DNA of 64,000 nt from Fimbriimonas planktonicus (GCA_965234685.1 OZ248539.1:124001-188000), one strand, 5' to 3'; positions 34,601 through 43,272 are shown, numbered from the stretch's first letter. Translations and numbers: made by a program. Notes: a model not told the origin generated them from the sequence alone.

Positions 34601-36621
34601 AACAATCGTCGCCGTTGCGTTTTCAAGGCCTTCCCGTCCCCATCAAGTCCGAAACAAACCAGGGAGCGTTTAGCTTTTTGGAGCGGCCAGAGCATCTTGC
34701 CCTAAAGGGCCTCGTGGACGGAGATTTCTGGGCTTGGCCGGGCGACATTAGCTTCAAGAATGCCTATGAGAAGCCTACTAAAGGAGCTAAGAGTTTGGTC
34801 CAATGCCATGCACGGTTGAATTCAAGTGCCGTCTTAGAAGTGCCCGTCGGCCCTGGCGTCATGCTGCTGAGCCAGCTTCAGGTTGGGACCAAGCTCGCCG
34901 AAACCCCGGTAGCGCGACATTTGTTGCTCAACCTCCTGAATTACACCGCGAGCTATAAGCTTTCCGAGCGGCCCGTCGCGATGGTGGCAAGCCCTAACTC
35001 GCAACTGAGCTTTGTTCTGGCTGAAATTGGAATTGCCACCAGCCCAGAACCGCTCGCGCAAGCAATCGTCAAGCCACAAATTGTCGTGGTGGAAGCTAGC
35101 CCAGCAAACCTTCAGGCCCTGTCTGATCAGAAACCTGCTCTGGACAAGTTCTTCGCCGCCGGAGGAGACCTCGTGCTGAACGGACTTGAGGAAGATGGCT
35201 TGGCGAGCTACAACAAACTCGTTGGCGTTGACCATGTGATTCGGCCATTCCGGCGAGAGCGCACCGCCCTTCTGGCTCCGAAGCATCCGCTTACGGCTGG
35301 CCTCAGCCAGGGCGACGCCATCATGATGTCCAACCAGCGGCTCTTTGAATGGACGCAGGACATGTATATTGCGGACGACATCTTCACGGCCGTGGTCGAT
35401 ACCAACGATGTGGCTCCGTTCGCAAAGCTACCCAACGACTATCTGTACAACACGGTGAACGGAATGGTGAGTGCGGACGGGTGGAAGTACATCTTCTCGT
35501 TTGATCTCAACAACCAGAAGCCGGAGTACGAAATGGAGTTTCCGAAGTCGTACACCTTCCGCGAGATGGAGTGGGTCGGTAACGGCTTCTATCACCTCGT
35601 TACCAAACTGGAGCTCGATTTTGACGGCAAGGAGAAGCTTGTGTTGAACGTCAAGCCCAGTTCTGAGCCGCAGATCCTTGACCTTGCCGGGAAGTCTGGG
35701 AGGAAAGTGACGTTGCGGATTCTGGAGTGGCAGCAGGTGCCGTCGGGCGGGCAGAACGTGGTCGGGATCGACAATATTCGGCTGAAAGTAGACCGCGCCC
35801 CCGAGTGGCGCGGCGTTCAACCGTTGATGAACCTCGGCGGAATGGTCCGCTATTCGCGTGGGAAAGGCGGCATCACGTTGCTGAACTTCAACTTCCAGGC
35901 GAATGAGGCGGTTCCGGAGAATGCCAGGAAGAAGCGGCGTTTGTTTGCCGGCGTCTTGCGAAATCTGGAGGCGAAGTTTAGCGGCGGAAACCTGTTGGTC
36001 GCCGGAGCCACCACGAACCAGTATCGGTCCGTGGATCTGAGCAAGGTCGCTAATCAGTACCGGAATGAGCGTGGATGGTTTGGCGACAAGAGCCATACGA
36101 TGAAGGACCTTCCTTTCGGAGCGCAGACTTTCGCGAACGTGCCGTTTGACGTTTATGAGTTCAAAACCTCGCCAGCGCCGAACTGCTTAATGCTGGGCGA
36201 TGATGGGGTGCCCGGGAATTTGCCTGAGAAAGTTGAGATCCCGATCAACCAGCTTGCATCCGGATTGTTCTTCTTGCAGACCGCGCGGCTCGATCGGCGT
36301 CGAACCGAGCCGGAGCTAGCGGATGGGAAGGCATTCGAATTTGCGGCTTATGTTGTCACCTACACGGACGGGTCCACCGTTCGCGTCCCGATCCGTGGTC
36401 AACTAGAGGTGGACGATTTCCGAACAGAAGTTCCGAAGCCGCTCCCTGGAGCGGTGGTCGGTTGGACCGGCAAAGACAGCAGTTCCGGCAAGCCGAGCAC
36501 GGCGTACATGATGACCTGGACTAATCCGAAGCCAGCAATCGCGATTCGCAGTGTGACGCTGACCTACGGGCCAGAGCGGTTCGGAGTGCCAGTGTTGCTC
36601 GCGCTAACACTAGCGCGTTAA
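31660..36621 (+). CDS. Giant exported GH2-like glycoside hydrolase
   Basis: A 1653-residue secreted enzyme with a short signal peptide (LLALLATVVVQT). An N-terminal beta/CBM-like region spans about 20-180. A GH2 sugar-binding sandwich (LEGLWEIARHDE...AHRIWYRTQVNVP) covers about 205-385, then an Ig-like domain, then a TIM barrel from about 485. The acid/base Glu633 is in HLWSLENEF, and the nucleophile is likely Glu746 or Glu747 in WISGEEAFGG. Downstream (about 860-1200) are segments resembling glutamine-amidotransferase-like domains (VLVGPDAVDE, VVVEASPANLQ, GDLVLNG). The C-terminus is beta-rich and carbohydrate-binding-like. The length is far above typical GH2 enzymes (about 600-1100). Likely substrates are beta-galactosides, mannosides or glucuronides. 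The stop TAA overlaps the convergent pilin gene stop. Confidence 0.85.
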   Translation: MLLALLATVVVQTPEIAWIEGEKPLATNMPVVSGAPSNKERLSGESWLQVVAEADQVQKVVPVGGALVTYDFPISAAGSREVWARIGYEFARAPFEWRIDSGPWTKVSPDEVTTDAVPLADWNEVAWLKLTTTPLLMGTHKIDFRIPRNLNDKGEPQRTLFALDAVVVAPKFEPFGKFKPGQAWQSDQDRQAAQNVFQLPATGTVRPSVKLEGLWEIARHDEVAPPFDIAVPIPDLPKDPKWTAIPVPSDRNVSRPDLTLAHRIWYRTQVNVPAELAGRGFQLKFGQNNLNTTVLVNGRLCGFEKNPHVAFKIDVSNSIKPGKNEILVGIRDPWYGFSTNPKEPLKLRRMFTLPVSFTKNGFLDLAYPVWGAFQSGILDAPVLEATGPVYANDVFVQPSVEKKELSVDVTVANPRGRPETVQLLADVVDAKTGEVAKSFAPATGTANASDTKFTLTTSWENPKLWWPDEPNLYQLRLKITTSQGVDISETSFGFREWQAKGNQFTLNGIPWNGWAELVDGRSKEEFLANYRARGQRFFRMMGTTQNGGTRWQGMPFSEALDWCDANGLIVRRSGILDGETIGYMAVENDPALRGIYNSRIKMQLINNWKDQMVAQVKAERNHPSIHLWSLENEFLYINCINLYGDLMDEFEREVGKVGTVVGQTDPTRTWMVDGGGAAKNNSYPVHGDHYVYTNEPNDYPGLAYRDNPDGGGRGRWKYDNLRPRYAGEDFFATGINPADYAWISGEEAFGGKTSAHRGIALVQRMLTEGYRWSGNMAYTHLWLGDEGSQFGKHISNSERAAFVREYDSTFASGSKLRRTVGVFNDSRQVEPLTLKVELVSAGKSVVQKSVPVSVQPGSKTVIPVELELPKVAARWDGELAISLTGKSGVVFADKKRASILPEPIAAALSQAKGLLVVDPKGSVSKYLRSLGVPFTEAASVATIPDTARWVLVGPDAVDEASSVQPKLAALAASGARVVVLEQSSPLRFQGLPVPIKSETNQGAFSFLERPEHLALKGLVDGDFWAWPGDISFKNAYEKPTKGAKSLVQCHARLNSSAVLEVPVGPGVMLLSQLQVGTKLAETPVARHLLLNLLNYTASYKLSERPVAMVASPNSQLSFVLAEIGIATSPEPLAQAIVKPQIVVVEASPANLQALSDQKPALDKFFAAGGDLVLNGLEEDGLASYNKLVGVDHVIRPFRRERTALLAPKHPLTAGLSQGDAIMMSNQRLFEWTQDMYIADDIFTAVVDTNDVAPFAKLPNDYLYNTVNGMVSADGWKYIFSFDLNNQKPEYEMEFPKSYTFREMEWVGNGFYHLVTKLELDFDGKEKLVLNVKPSSEPQILDLAGKSGRKVTLRILEWQQVPSGGQNVVGIDNIRLKVDRAPEWRGVQPLMNLGGMVRYSRGKGGITLLNFNFQANEAVPENARKKRRLFAGVLRNLEAKFSGGNLLVAGATTNQYRSVDLSKVANQYRNERGWFGDKSHTMKDLPFGAQTFANVPFDVYEFKTSPAPNCLMLGDDGVPGNLPEKVEIPINQLASGLFFLQTARLDRRRTEPELADGKAFEFAAYVVTYTDGSTVRVPIRGQLEVDDFRTEVPKPLPGAVVGWTGKDSSSGKPSTAYMMTWTNPKPAIAIRSVTLTYGPERFGVPVLLALTLAR

Positions 36622-37196
36622 AAGACTTTCTTTGGGCTGTTGCGGAGTCGGATGTCAGTCGTCTGCGTGCTCGTCAGTCCGCCGCGGGTGATCGTCGCGG
36701 TCACGCGGACGCCAGCGATTTCCTTCAGCGTCGCACCCGTGACGCTGCTGCTCCAGGTAGTCGGGTTCGAGGTTGAGTTGTAGGTCGCACCGGTAATGGT
36801 GTAGTACTTGAAGACCAACGCGGTCACGTCTGGGATCGAAAGGCTGGGGGTGGTGCTTGATCCTTCCAGTCGTTGGAATTCGGTACCCGTAAGCTTAAAT
36901 GTGCGCTGCGTTCCGCTGGAGGCAACGTAAACGACCATCGAGTTTGCTGCGGCCGAGTGGACCGCAGAGTCGGTGGTGCAGCCGCTGGTGGCGGTGCAAA
37001 GAACGGCATCCTTCACGTCATCGGCGATGATCGTCACGAGGCGAAGCGCGTCTTCTTGAACCGGCGGAAGATTGGTTGCCGTCTTCTGCGCGGAGCCGAG
37101 GCTCAAAAATCCCTGAAAGGCGATCGACGAAAGAATCGCCAAGATGGCGACCGTCACAAGAAGCTCGATGAGCGACATACCACGAACACGCTTCAT
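36618..37196 (-). CDS. Minor prepilin A (downstream cassette)
   Basis: A 192-residue type IV pilin-like protein. The prepilin signal is MKRVRGMSLIELLVTVAILAI: peptidase cleavage after Gly6, Glu at mature position +5, and a hydrophobic assembly helix. The globular part is beta-rich with a pair CTATSGCTT that may form a disulphide. It closely parallels the protein at 39224-39793 (QGF segment, PP/PAIQED region, TSGCTT, TGTKRTFRL-like and DFRLRNSP ends). It shares one base with the upstream pilin gene. Third gene of its cassette. Confidence 0.9.
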   Translation of the reverse strand: MKRVRGMSLIELLVTVAILAILSSIAFQGFLSLGSAQKTATNLPPVQEDALRLVTIIADDVKDAVLCTATSGCTTDSAVHSAAANSMVVYVASSGTQRTFKLTGTEFQRLEGSSTTPSLSIPDVTALVFKYYTITGATYNSTSNPTTWSSSVTGATLKEIAGVRVTATITRGGLTSTQTTDIRLRNSPKKVF

Positions 37197-37660
37197 CAGA
37201 GGCCGTCCTTGGCTAGAACGGTCCCGAGGACAAGGACCACGGTGTTGTTGCTCGTATCCTTAACGGTCGTTGTAATGGTTCGCTTCGAAACCGAGCTGAG
37301 CGTGTATGTCGTGCCGGATACGGTAATCGGAGCATCAACGATCTTACGCTGCAAGCTGAGGTAAGCCCCGGTAGAGTTGCCCAACGCGACTCCGTTCTTG
37401 TCGAAGTATTCGACGGCACCATTGTGAGTGGCGCTGAGTGAATTGCCAGCGATGGTGCCGAGGGGGAGGTTGGCAAAGCCAACAATCTTGGCGCGCTCAA
37501 CATCTGCGCGGGCGATCTGAGAGGCCACAGAGGTCTTGTACTGGGCTACGGAAAGTTGCATTCCGTAGACCCAAGCATTCGCACCAACAACGAGAACCAT
37601 GACAACGATGAGGCTGGAAATCAGCAGCTCAATTAACGATACGCCGCGCTGTCGGTTCAT
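37196..37660 (-). CDS. Minor prepilin B (downstream cassette)
   Basis: A 154-residue prepilin with the class III signal MNRQRGVSLIELLISSLIVV (cleavage after Gly6, Glu+5). The body has AWVYGMQLSVAQYKTSVASQ followed by IARADVERAKIVGFANLPLG, and a beta-rich tail ending in VLGTVLAKDG. It is the counterpart of the gene at 39795-40256, with near-identical architecture. The start at 37660 is fixed by the prepilin signal; the 37726 reading has an improper leader. Confidence 0.9.
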   Translation of the reverse strand: MNRQRGVSLIELLISSLIVVMVLVVGANAWVYGMQLSVAQYKTSVASQIARADVERAKIVGFANLPLGTIAGNSLSATHNGAVEYFDKNGVALGNSTGAYLSLQRKIVDAPITVSGTTYTLSSVSKRTITTTVKDTSNNTVVLVLGTVLAKDGL

Positions 37661-37679
37661 CTTTTCGATCCTGTTGCGC

Positions 37680-38981
37680 TTACGAAGCGTTGTAGCTACC
37701 GGTGAAGCCAACCGTTCCAGAAGCATTTGAGCCTGGAGTTGACGATCCGCCAGCCAAGGAACCTTCGAACTTAAATCCGGTGAAGTGAAGCTCAGGCGCT
37801 CCGTAGTTTCGCCAATTGTTCACGATCATGTTGCCCTGGATGTTGTTGTACTGGTTGACTCGAGCGTGAACCGCAAGCATCATGCCGGTGAAGGCTCGGT
37901 TCTTAACCGTGATGGTGTCGGTGCAGACGAAGTTCCAGCAAAGTCGATTCTTGAAAGGAGCGTTAACCGTCCAGCCCCAGTCAACCGTTGGTCCGACAAC
38001 GTTAACCACGACGGTGTCGTCCTTGGTCATGTTGTTGAAGTTGATCGTCTTGAGTGCTTTGACGTCGGTAGCGTTCACCCAGAACACTCGTAGATTGCCG
38101 TTCAGCGTGTTCGCGCTGACGTCAACGTTGATGTTGTTTGGATCTGAAACGTTGATGCGCAGATCGTTGGTCGTTTCCAGCGTTTCGCTTCGGCTCGTCC
38201 AAAGCGACTGCTGCGTGCCGACCCAGGACTCGTCCATCGTCTTGTAAAGCTTGCCGTTTCCGAGCATCTGGAGCGAACCAGCGATGCTTCCCGAAACGTA
38301 CGCGTCATAGCCGTTGAAGACCTTCTTGACGTTGCCGTTCTTGGTGAGGTTTCCGCACATCCAGAGGCCGATGTTGCCAATGGTGTTGACCTTTCCGGGG
38401 GTTGTGTGCTGGTTGATTTCGTAGGGTCCCTGCCAGGTACCGCAGACCGCGACTGGGCCTTCGCTGTGTCCACCCTCAGTTGTTGCCGAGTTGAAGACGA
38501 GAGCGTTGAAGTCGCTGCCGCTGGTTCCGGTTGGTGTGCCAGCAGCAATCTTAACTTCCATCGAAGCCTTTCGGATTGCTCCGCCGACGACGGCGGTGGA
38601 GTTCAAGTAGACCGGGCCGGTTCCGGTCCAAGGCGTGGTGCCGTATGGGGTGGTCGATGCATAGACCCAGAAGTCACCGTTCGTGCCAGCCACAGAACCT
38701 TTTCGACCAGCATAGGGCTGTCCACTGATCTTGGTTGGGGCGGTTACCCAGGTCGATGCCGTTCCGGTGGCGGTTTTTGTGGAGATCAGGGCGAGCTCGT
38801 CGTTCAAACCGGCTTCTGCAACGAGCAGGGCGGCCTCCGAGTTAGCGCGGGTCACGCTCAGGCTGTAGTGCGATCCCGCCGTGGTGAGCGAACCGACCAC
38901 GAGGGCGGATCCGATTGCCGACATGATGAGTACTGCCGGGAGTACGGAACCCTTCTGATTAAAATTTAGCCCAACCTTCAT
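37680..38981 (-). CDS. PilX-like minor pilin / pilus assembly protein (downstream cassette)
   Basis: A 433-residue protein with an N-terminal hydrophobic segment KGSVLPAVLIMSAIGSALVVG and the SEAALLVAEAGLNDELA motif. This arrangement is typical of PilX/GspK-type pseudopilins with large C-terminal domains. The remainder is a beta-helix or beta-sandwich-like region rich in Asn, Thr and Gly (VNNWRNYGAPELHFTGFKFEG near the end). It is paralogous to the protein at 40246-41520, sharing SDFNA(L/I)VF, GGHSEGP(V/I)AV and YNNIQG. First gene of the second cassette. Confidence 0.85.
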   Translation of the reverse strand: MKVGLNFNQKGSVLPAVLIMSAIGSALVVGSLTTAGSHYSLSVTRANSEAALLVAEAGLNDELALISTKTATGTASTWVTAPTKISGQPYAGRKGSVAGTNGDFWVYASTTPYGTTPWTGTGPVYLNSTAVVGGAIRKASMEVKIAAGTPTGTSGSDFNALVFNSATTEGGHSEGPVAVCGTWQGPYEINQHTTPGKVNTIGNIGLWMCGNLTKNGNVKKVFNGYDAYVSGSIAGSLQMLGNGKLYKTMDESWVGTQQSLWTSRSETLETTNDLRINVSDPNNINVDVSANTLNGNLRVFWVNATDVKALKTINFNNMTKDDTVVVNVVGPTVDWGWTVNAPFKNRLCWNFVCTDTITVKNRAFTGMMLAVHARVNQYNNIQGNMIVNNWRNYGAPELHFTGFKFEGSLAGGSSTPGSNASGTVGFTGSYNAS

Positions 38982-39223
38982 GAATATCTCTAGAATCCCT
39001 GCGGGAATAGCTAAAGTATCCACCCGGAGCGTCCAATAATCGCCCCTCAGACTGACCTGTTAATGTGTGACACGCGAAAGGTTCAAACGCACTAAAACGG
39101 TGGTTGGAACGCACGTAGGTTCAAGAAACGTGATTCTTTGGGCAAGTTGCCGGCGCCTGGCATGGTAGCGTTTCGACCAATCGGAACCTTCTTGCCTTGT
39201 ACGGAGGTTGCCGGCAGGTGCCG
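38982..39223. other. Spacer between the two pilin cassettes
   Basis: This 242-base stretch has no convincing reading frame. It presumably holds the promoter of the downstream cassette. I saw a nine-base direct repeat (GTTGCCGGC) near its left and right parts, but no clear terminator or operator. Confidence 0.4.
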
Positions 39224-39793
39224 TTACGGAATGTATGGGCTGTTGCGCAGCCTGAAGTCAGTCGTGTAGGTGCCAGCAACTCCGTTTCGAGACATCTCGA
39301 CCGTCACTCGAATTACGGTGATGTTTTTCACCGAGGTTCCGGTCACCGTAGTGGCCCAGTTGGTTGGCATCGCGGTTGCGTTGTAGGTGCCACCGTCAAT
39401 CGTGAGATAGCGGAATGTCAGGCCAGTCACGTCTGCCATCGAGTAGGACGGCGTGTTGCTACTCCCCTCAAGTCGCTCGAACTTGCCATTGTTGAGCCGG
39501 AAAGTCCGCTTGGTTCCGGTGGAAGTTACATAAAACGTGATCGAAGAGGCGGTCGCCGTTTCCACAACGGAGTTTGTTGTGCAACCCGAAGTGGCTGTGC
39601 ATGCGGGCGCTTCTTTGAGGTCATCGGTAATCATCGTGACGATCCCGATGCAGTCCTCCTGTATCGCAGGCAAGCCGGTTGTGGTCTTTTGCGCTTTAGA
39701 GATGCTGATAAATCCCTGCAGGCCCATTCCGACGGCTAGCAAAAGGATCGCCGCCGTGGCCAGCATTTCGATTTGAGAGAATCCCCTTTTCAT
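39224..39793 (-). CDS. Minor prepilin A' (upstream cassette)
   Basis: A 189-residue prepilin with signal MKRGFSQIEMLATAAILLLAV: cleavage after Gly4, Glu at +5 of the mature form (FSQIE). The body matches prepilin A at 36618-37196 (LQGFISISKAQKTTTGLPAIQED, TATSGCTTNS, TKRTFRL, TTDFRLRNSPY). The start at 39793, one base after the upstream stop, is set by the prepilin signal. Confidence 0.9.
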   Translation of the reverse strand: MKRGFSQIEMLATAAILLLAVGMGLQGFISISKAQKTTTGLPAIQEDCIGIVTMITDDLKEAPACTATSGCTTNSVVETATASSITFYVTSTGTKRTFRLNNGKFERLEGSSNTPSYSMADVTGLTFRYLTIDGGTYNATAMPTNWATTVTGTSVKNITVIRVTVEMSRNGVAGTYTTDFRLRNSPYIP

Positions 39794-39794
39794 C

Positions 39795-40256
39795 CTAAAC
39801 GCCATCCTTTGCAAGCACGGTGGCCATAGAAACAACAGCCTTGCTTGGAGACATCGTGCGGACAGTCGCGGTAACGGTTCGCTTCGAGGTGGAATTCAGG
39901 GTGTAAGTTGTGCCGCTAACGGTAATGCCGGTATCCGTGACAGTTCTTTGCACTGAAAAGATCGCGCCCGTCGAGTTGGCCAAGGGAGCACCAACGGCGT
40001 TGAAGTACTCAAGCGCGCCAGTATGAGTCGCGGTTGTGCCAGAGAGGGTTCCTAGGGGCAAGTTTGCCCAGCCTAGAACCTTGGCACGCTCGATGTTGGC
40101 CCGAGCGAGCTGTGAGCCGACGGAGGTTTGGTGCTGCTGGACCGAGATGGTCATGCAGTAGCCCCATGCATTTGCGCCAACAATGAGCGTCAGCGATGCA
40201 ATGACGGTAGAAGCCAAAAGTTCGACTAAGGTTAGACCTCGAAGCCTATTGCGCAT
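39795..40256 (-). CDS. Minor prepilin B' (upstream cassette)
   Basis: A 153-residue prepilin with signal MRNRLRGLTLVELLASTVIA (cleavage after Gly7, Glu+5). The body mirrors prepilin B (QTSVGSQLARANIERAKVLG, WANLPLGTLSG, a tail of ATVLAKDG). It overlaps the upstream PilX-like gene by 11 bases. Confidence 0.9.
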   Translation of the reverse strand: MRNRLRGLTLVELLASTVIASLTLIVGANAWGYCMTISVQQHQTSVGSQLARANIERAKVLGWANLPLGTLSGTTATHTGALEYFNAVGAPLANSTGAIFSVQRTVTDTGITVSGTTYTLNSTSKRTVTATVRTMSPSKAVVSMATVLAKDGV

Positions 40257-41520
40257 TGTAGTTACCTTTGTAGCCAACCGTGGTCGAGAACGTGGATTGA
40301 GCTGCGAAAGCGCCTGCATACTTGAAATTAGTGAAGTGCATTTCCGGGGCACCGTAGTTGGACCAGCGCTTTGCGATCATCGTTCCCTGAATATTGTTGT
40401 ACTGCTGGACGTGAGCTTTTGGTGCCAGCATCATGCCAGTTAAGTGGCGGTTTGCAACTTTGATGTTGGCGACATTCTGGAAGTTCCAGAGGATTCGGTT
40501 CTTAAACGGAGCGTTTACCTGCCATCCCCAATCAACGTTAGATCCTTCGACGTTGATGATGACGGTATCGCTAGCCGTCATGTTTTGGATGTCCAAAGTT
40601 TTGAGTGGTGCAAGGTCCTTATCGTCGACCCAATAGACTTTCACGTTCCCGTTGAGGGTGTTTTTCGTAACATCCATTCGGACGTTGTTCATATCGGAAA
40701 CGTCCAACCGCATATCGGTCATCGCACCGATAGCGTCGGACTGCGATTGCCACTTGGACTCCTCCGTCGTGAACCAGTTTGTGCCTACAGTGTTGTAGAT
40801 GGTGCCGTTGCCAAGCATGGTGAGGATACAGTTGATCTGTCCTCCGATATACGCGTTGAAGCCATTGAAGACCTTTTTGACGGCGTTGCCTCGAGTGATT
40901 TGGCCACCGTTGTAGAGTCCAACTCGCGTGTCGGTACCAATTTTTGCGGACGCGGAATGTTGATTAATCTCGTACGGTCCGTTCCAGTTGCCGCCAACTG
41001 CGATTGGCCCTTCGCTGTGACCACCTTTTGTATCCACGTTTCCGAAAACGATGGCATTGAAATCGCTTCCACTTGTGGTGGGCGTAGAACCAGCCGACTG
41101 GGTCACCTTGACTTCGAGGCTGGCGGTTCGGATGGCTCCGCCAACTTTTGCCACGGCCACCAGGTAGAGCGGACCCGTACCGGTCCAGGCGGTCTTTACG
41201 GTCGGGGAGGTAGTGCCGTATACCCAGTAGTTTCCGCTGACTCCCGGCACGGTGCCCTTACGTCCTTCGTATGGCTCACCGCTGGTCTTCGCCGGAACCG
41301 TTACCCATGTTGAAGCGTCGGTTTGACTCGTTTTCGAGCCGATGGCGATCAGTTCTTCGTTTAGGCCCGCTTCGGCAAGAAGAAGTGCAGCCTCGCTATT
41401 TGATCTCGACATGGCCAGGTTGTAGTTGGAAACTGAAACCATGAGGGATCCAACAATCAGGGTCGCTCCAACTGCAGAAAGCACGACGACAGCTATGAGG
41501 GCAGATCCTTTAATATTCAT
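40246..41520 (-). CDS. PilX-like minor pilin / pilus assembly protein (upstream cassette)
   Basis: A 424-residue paralogue of the protein at 37680-38981. N-terminus MNIKGSALIAVVVLSAVGATLIVG, then SNSEAALLLAEAGLNEEL. The large C-terminal region shares the SDFNAIVF, GGHSEGPIAVGGNW and QVNAPFKNR motifs with its paralogue. The N-terminal helix lacks the usual +5 Glu, as in PilX/GspK tip proteins. First gene of the upstream cassette, so its promoter lies in 41521-41719. Confidence 0.85.
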   Translation of the reverse strand: MNIKGSALIAVVVLSAVGATLIVGSLMVSVSNYNLAMSRSNSEAALLLAEAGLNEELIAIGSKTSQTDASTWVTVPAKTSGEPYEGRKGTVPGVSGNYWVYGTTSPTVKTAWTGTGPLYLVAVAKVGGAIRTASLEVKVTQSAGSTPTTSGSDFNAIVFGNVDTKGGHSEGPIAVGGNWNGPYEINQHSASAKIGTDTRVGLYNGGQITRGNAVKKVFNGFNAYIGGQINCILTMLGNGTIYNTVGTNWFTTEESKWQSQSDAIGAMTDMRLDVSDMNNVRMDVTKNTLNGNVKVYWVDDKDLAPLKTLDIQNMTASDTVIINVEGSNVDWGWQVNAPFKNRILWNFQNVANIKVANRHLTGMMLAPKAHVQQYNNIQGTMIAKRWSNYGAPEMHFTNFKYAGAFAAQSTFSTTVGYKGNYNAQ

Positions 41521-41683
41521 GACTACACTGGTTTGAATGGAGCTAGTTGCGATTCAGGAGCTACAAAGCTCGATGTAACGCGAAAGCGGGACATTCTCCG
41601 ATATCCTTTATTTTAGGCTCGGGAATGGAGATCCTTTAGAGGATTCCAACCAGATTGGTCATTTTGTATGGTTATCAGAATTA

Positions 41684-41711
41684 GGTTCCCGGCTTAGGCC
41701 CGCCAGGAACC
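41684..41711 (-). terminator. Possible weak terminator hairpin after the PQQ dehydrogenase gene
   Basis: On the minus strand GGTTCCTGGC pairs with GCCGGGAACC (one T-G pair, eight-base loop) 9 bases after the dehydrogenase stop codon. Only a short T-poor stretch (TAATTC) follows, so termination may be weak or factor-dependent. Confidence 0.35.
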
Positions 41712-41719
41712 CAACAAAG

Positions 41720-43228
41720 TTACTTGACTGGGACGAGGCGAATGACCTTGTCTGGCTGGTTCAGCGCAACGTAAACGAAGCCGTCTGGTCCGACGGCCAC
41801 TTCTCGAATGCGTCCCATTCCGTGGATCAGTTCTTCCCGCTCCACGAGGTTGTCGCCATTGACGCGAATTCGATCGAGGTTCTGCCCTGCGAGTCCGCCA
41901 GCAATGAGGTCGCCATTCCACTGTGGGAACGCCTTGCCGCGCGCGTAGTCAAGACCGCTAGCGCCGATGCTAGGGAGCCATCGGAATACCGGCTGGGTGA
42001 TCTTTTGCTCTGGAGTCGGCCATGGAGTCTGGAAGGGTGAGTCGTTGTAATTGATGCTGAAGGCAACCACGGGCCAACCGTAGTTCGCGCCCTTCTGAAT
42101 TCGGTTGACTTCGTCGCCGCCGCGTGGGCCGTGCTCGGTATCCCAGAGGTTGCCCTTTGCATCCATCGTGAGGCCCTGCTGGTTTCGGTGGCCAAGGCTC
42201 CAGATTCCGGGAATGGAATCGGTGACGCCTACGAACGGGTTGTCCGATGGAATCTTGCCATCTTCCTTCACCCGATAAATCTTGCCGTACGGGTTGGTGA
42301 GTTCCTGGGCGAGCATGTTGCCGCCTCGCTCTCCGACCGCAAAGAAGATGTTGCCCTTGCCATCAAAAACGATTCGGCTACCAAAGTGCGCACCGGAGCC
42401 GTTGTAGAACTTCTGTGGAGCTTCCCAGATCGTTTCCTCGCTACCCCAGGTGGCTTTATCTCCCGAGATTTTGAGTTTTCCTCGGACGATCTTGGTCATT
42501 CCACTTCGGTTTCCGTCCTTTGCCGGGTCAGTGAAGGACAGGTAAACCCAGCCGTTCTTCGCGTACTGAGGATGGACGGCGACTTCCATCATTCCGCCCT
42601 GGCCGAGCTCTACACTTTTTGGCAAACCGTCAATCGTGCCGATGACTTTTCCGTCTTTAGCAACGGTGATGCTGCCGGGGCGGTTTGTGATCATCATATG
42701 GCCGTCTGGCAGCCAGTCAATTCCCCACGGGGTCTGAAGTCCATTGCCCTGGTCGATCACGGTTTCGACGCGGTAGTTGTGGTACTTCGACTTGTAGACG
42801 CCGTCGGTGGCCTTTGGCGAGCCGTTCATCTGGCGAAGGCCGCGACCCTGCAACTCTCGAATATGGACGACTAGAGCCCAGCACTCTTTGTCCGAGAGGG
42901 TCTCGCCATAAGCGTCCATTCCCGCGCTGGCAACCCCGTTCTTGATCGCGTCATAGAACGGCTTGTCCCACTTCTGCTCAAACTTTTCCGCCTTTAGAAG
43001 AGATGGCGTGCCGCCACCACCGCCTTCGGCATTCTCGCCGTGGCACTTGGCGCAGGTGTCGTTGTAGAGGCGAGTAACGTTAACCGCACGCTGACCTTGC
43101 TCGGCTCGAGGTTGAGCACCGGAGTTTGGAGCGGTCTTTGCGTTGGGTGCGCTATCGGCACCGAGCATGCAGGCCCAGGTAACGGTGCCTCCGGCGATGA
43201 GAGCGAGGGGAGCGAGCAGCTTTGCCAC
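41720..43228 (-). CDS. Cytochrome c / PQQ-dependent glucose-sorbosone dehydrogenase fusion
   Basis: A 502-residue exported enzyme. An N-terminal membrane or lipoprotein-like leader (LAPLALIAGGTVTWAC) comes first. A class I cytochrome c domain (about 48-130) carries the haem motif CAKCH at 59-63 and a likely axial Met in AGMDAYGETLS. A GSDH-type beta-propeller follows from about 150 (GLQTPWGIDWLPDGHMMITNRPG, HFGSRIVFDGKGNIFFAVGERG, GPRGGDEVNRIQKGANYGWP, GMGRIREVAVGPDGFVYVALNQPDK), the PQQ-dependent sugar oxidase fold. The domain order suggests electrons pass from sugar via PQQ to the built-in haem. A cytochrome lipoprotein gene lies just upstream. Confidence 0.92.
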   Translation of the reverse strand: MAKLLAPLALIAGGTVTWACMLGADSAPNAKTAPNSGAQPRAEQGQRAVNVTRLYNDTCAKCHGENAEGGGGGTPSLLKAEKFEQKWDKPFYDAIKNGVASAGMDAYGETLSDKECWALVVHIRELQGRGLRQMNGSPKATDGVYKSKYHNYRVETVIDQGNGLQTPWGIDWLPDGHMMITNRPGSITVAKDGKVIGTIDGLPKSVELGQGGMMEVAVHPQYAKNGWVYLSFTDPAKDGNRSGMTKIVRGKLKISGDKATWGSEETIWEAPQKFYNGSGAHFGSRIVFDGKGNIFFAVGERGGNMLAQELTNPYGKIYRVKEDGKIPSDNPFVGVTDSIPGIWSLGHRNQQGLTMDAKGNLWDTEHGPRGGDEVNRIQKGANYGWPVVAFSINYNDSPFQTPWPTPEQKITQPVFRWLPSIGASGLDYARGKAFPQWNGDLIAGGLAGQNLDRIRVNGDNLVEREELIHGMGRIREVAVGPDGFVYVALNQPDKVIRLVPVK

Positions 43229-43272
43229 GAGGTGAATTTACCTAGTTGCCAAACGACACTGGCCAATCCGGC

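Noticed and set aside
39140..39215. Repeated GTTGCCGGC in the pilin spacer as an operator or terminator
   Set aside because: Only a nine-base direct repeat with no symmetry and no T-tract; not enough to call a site.
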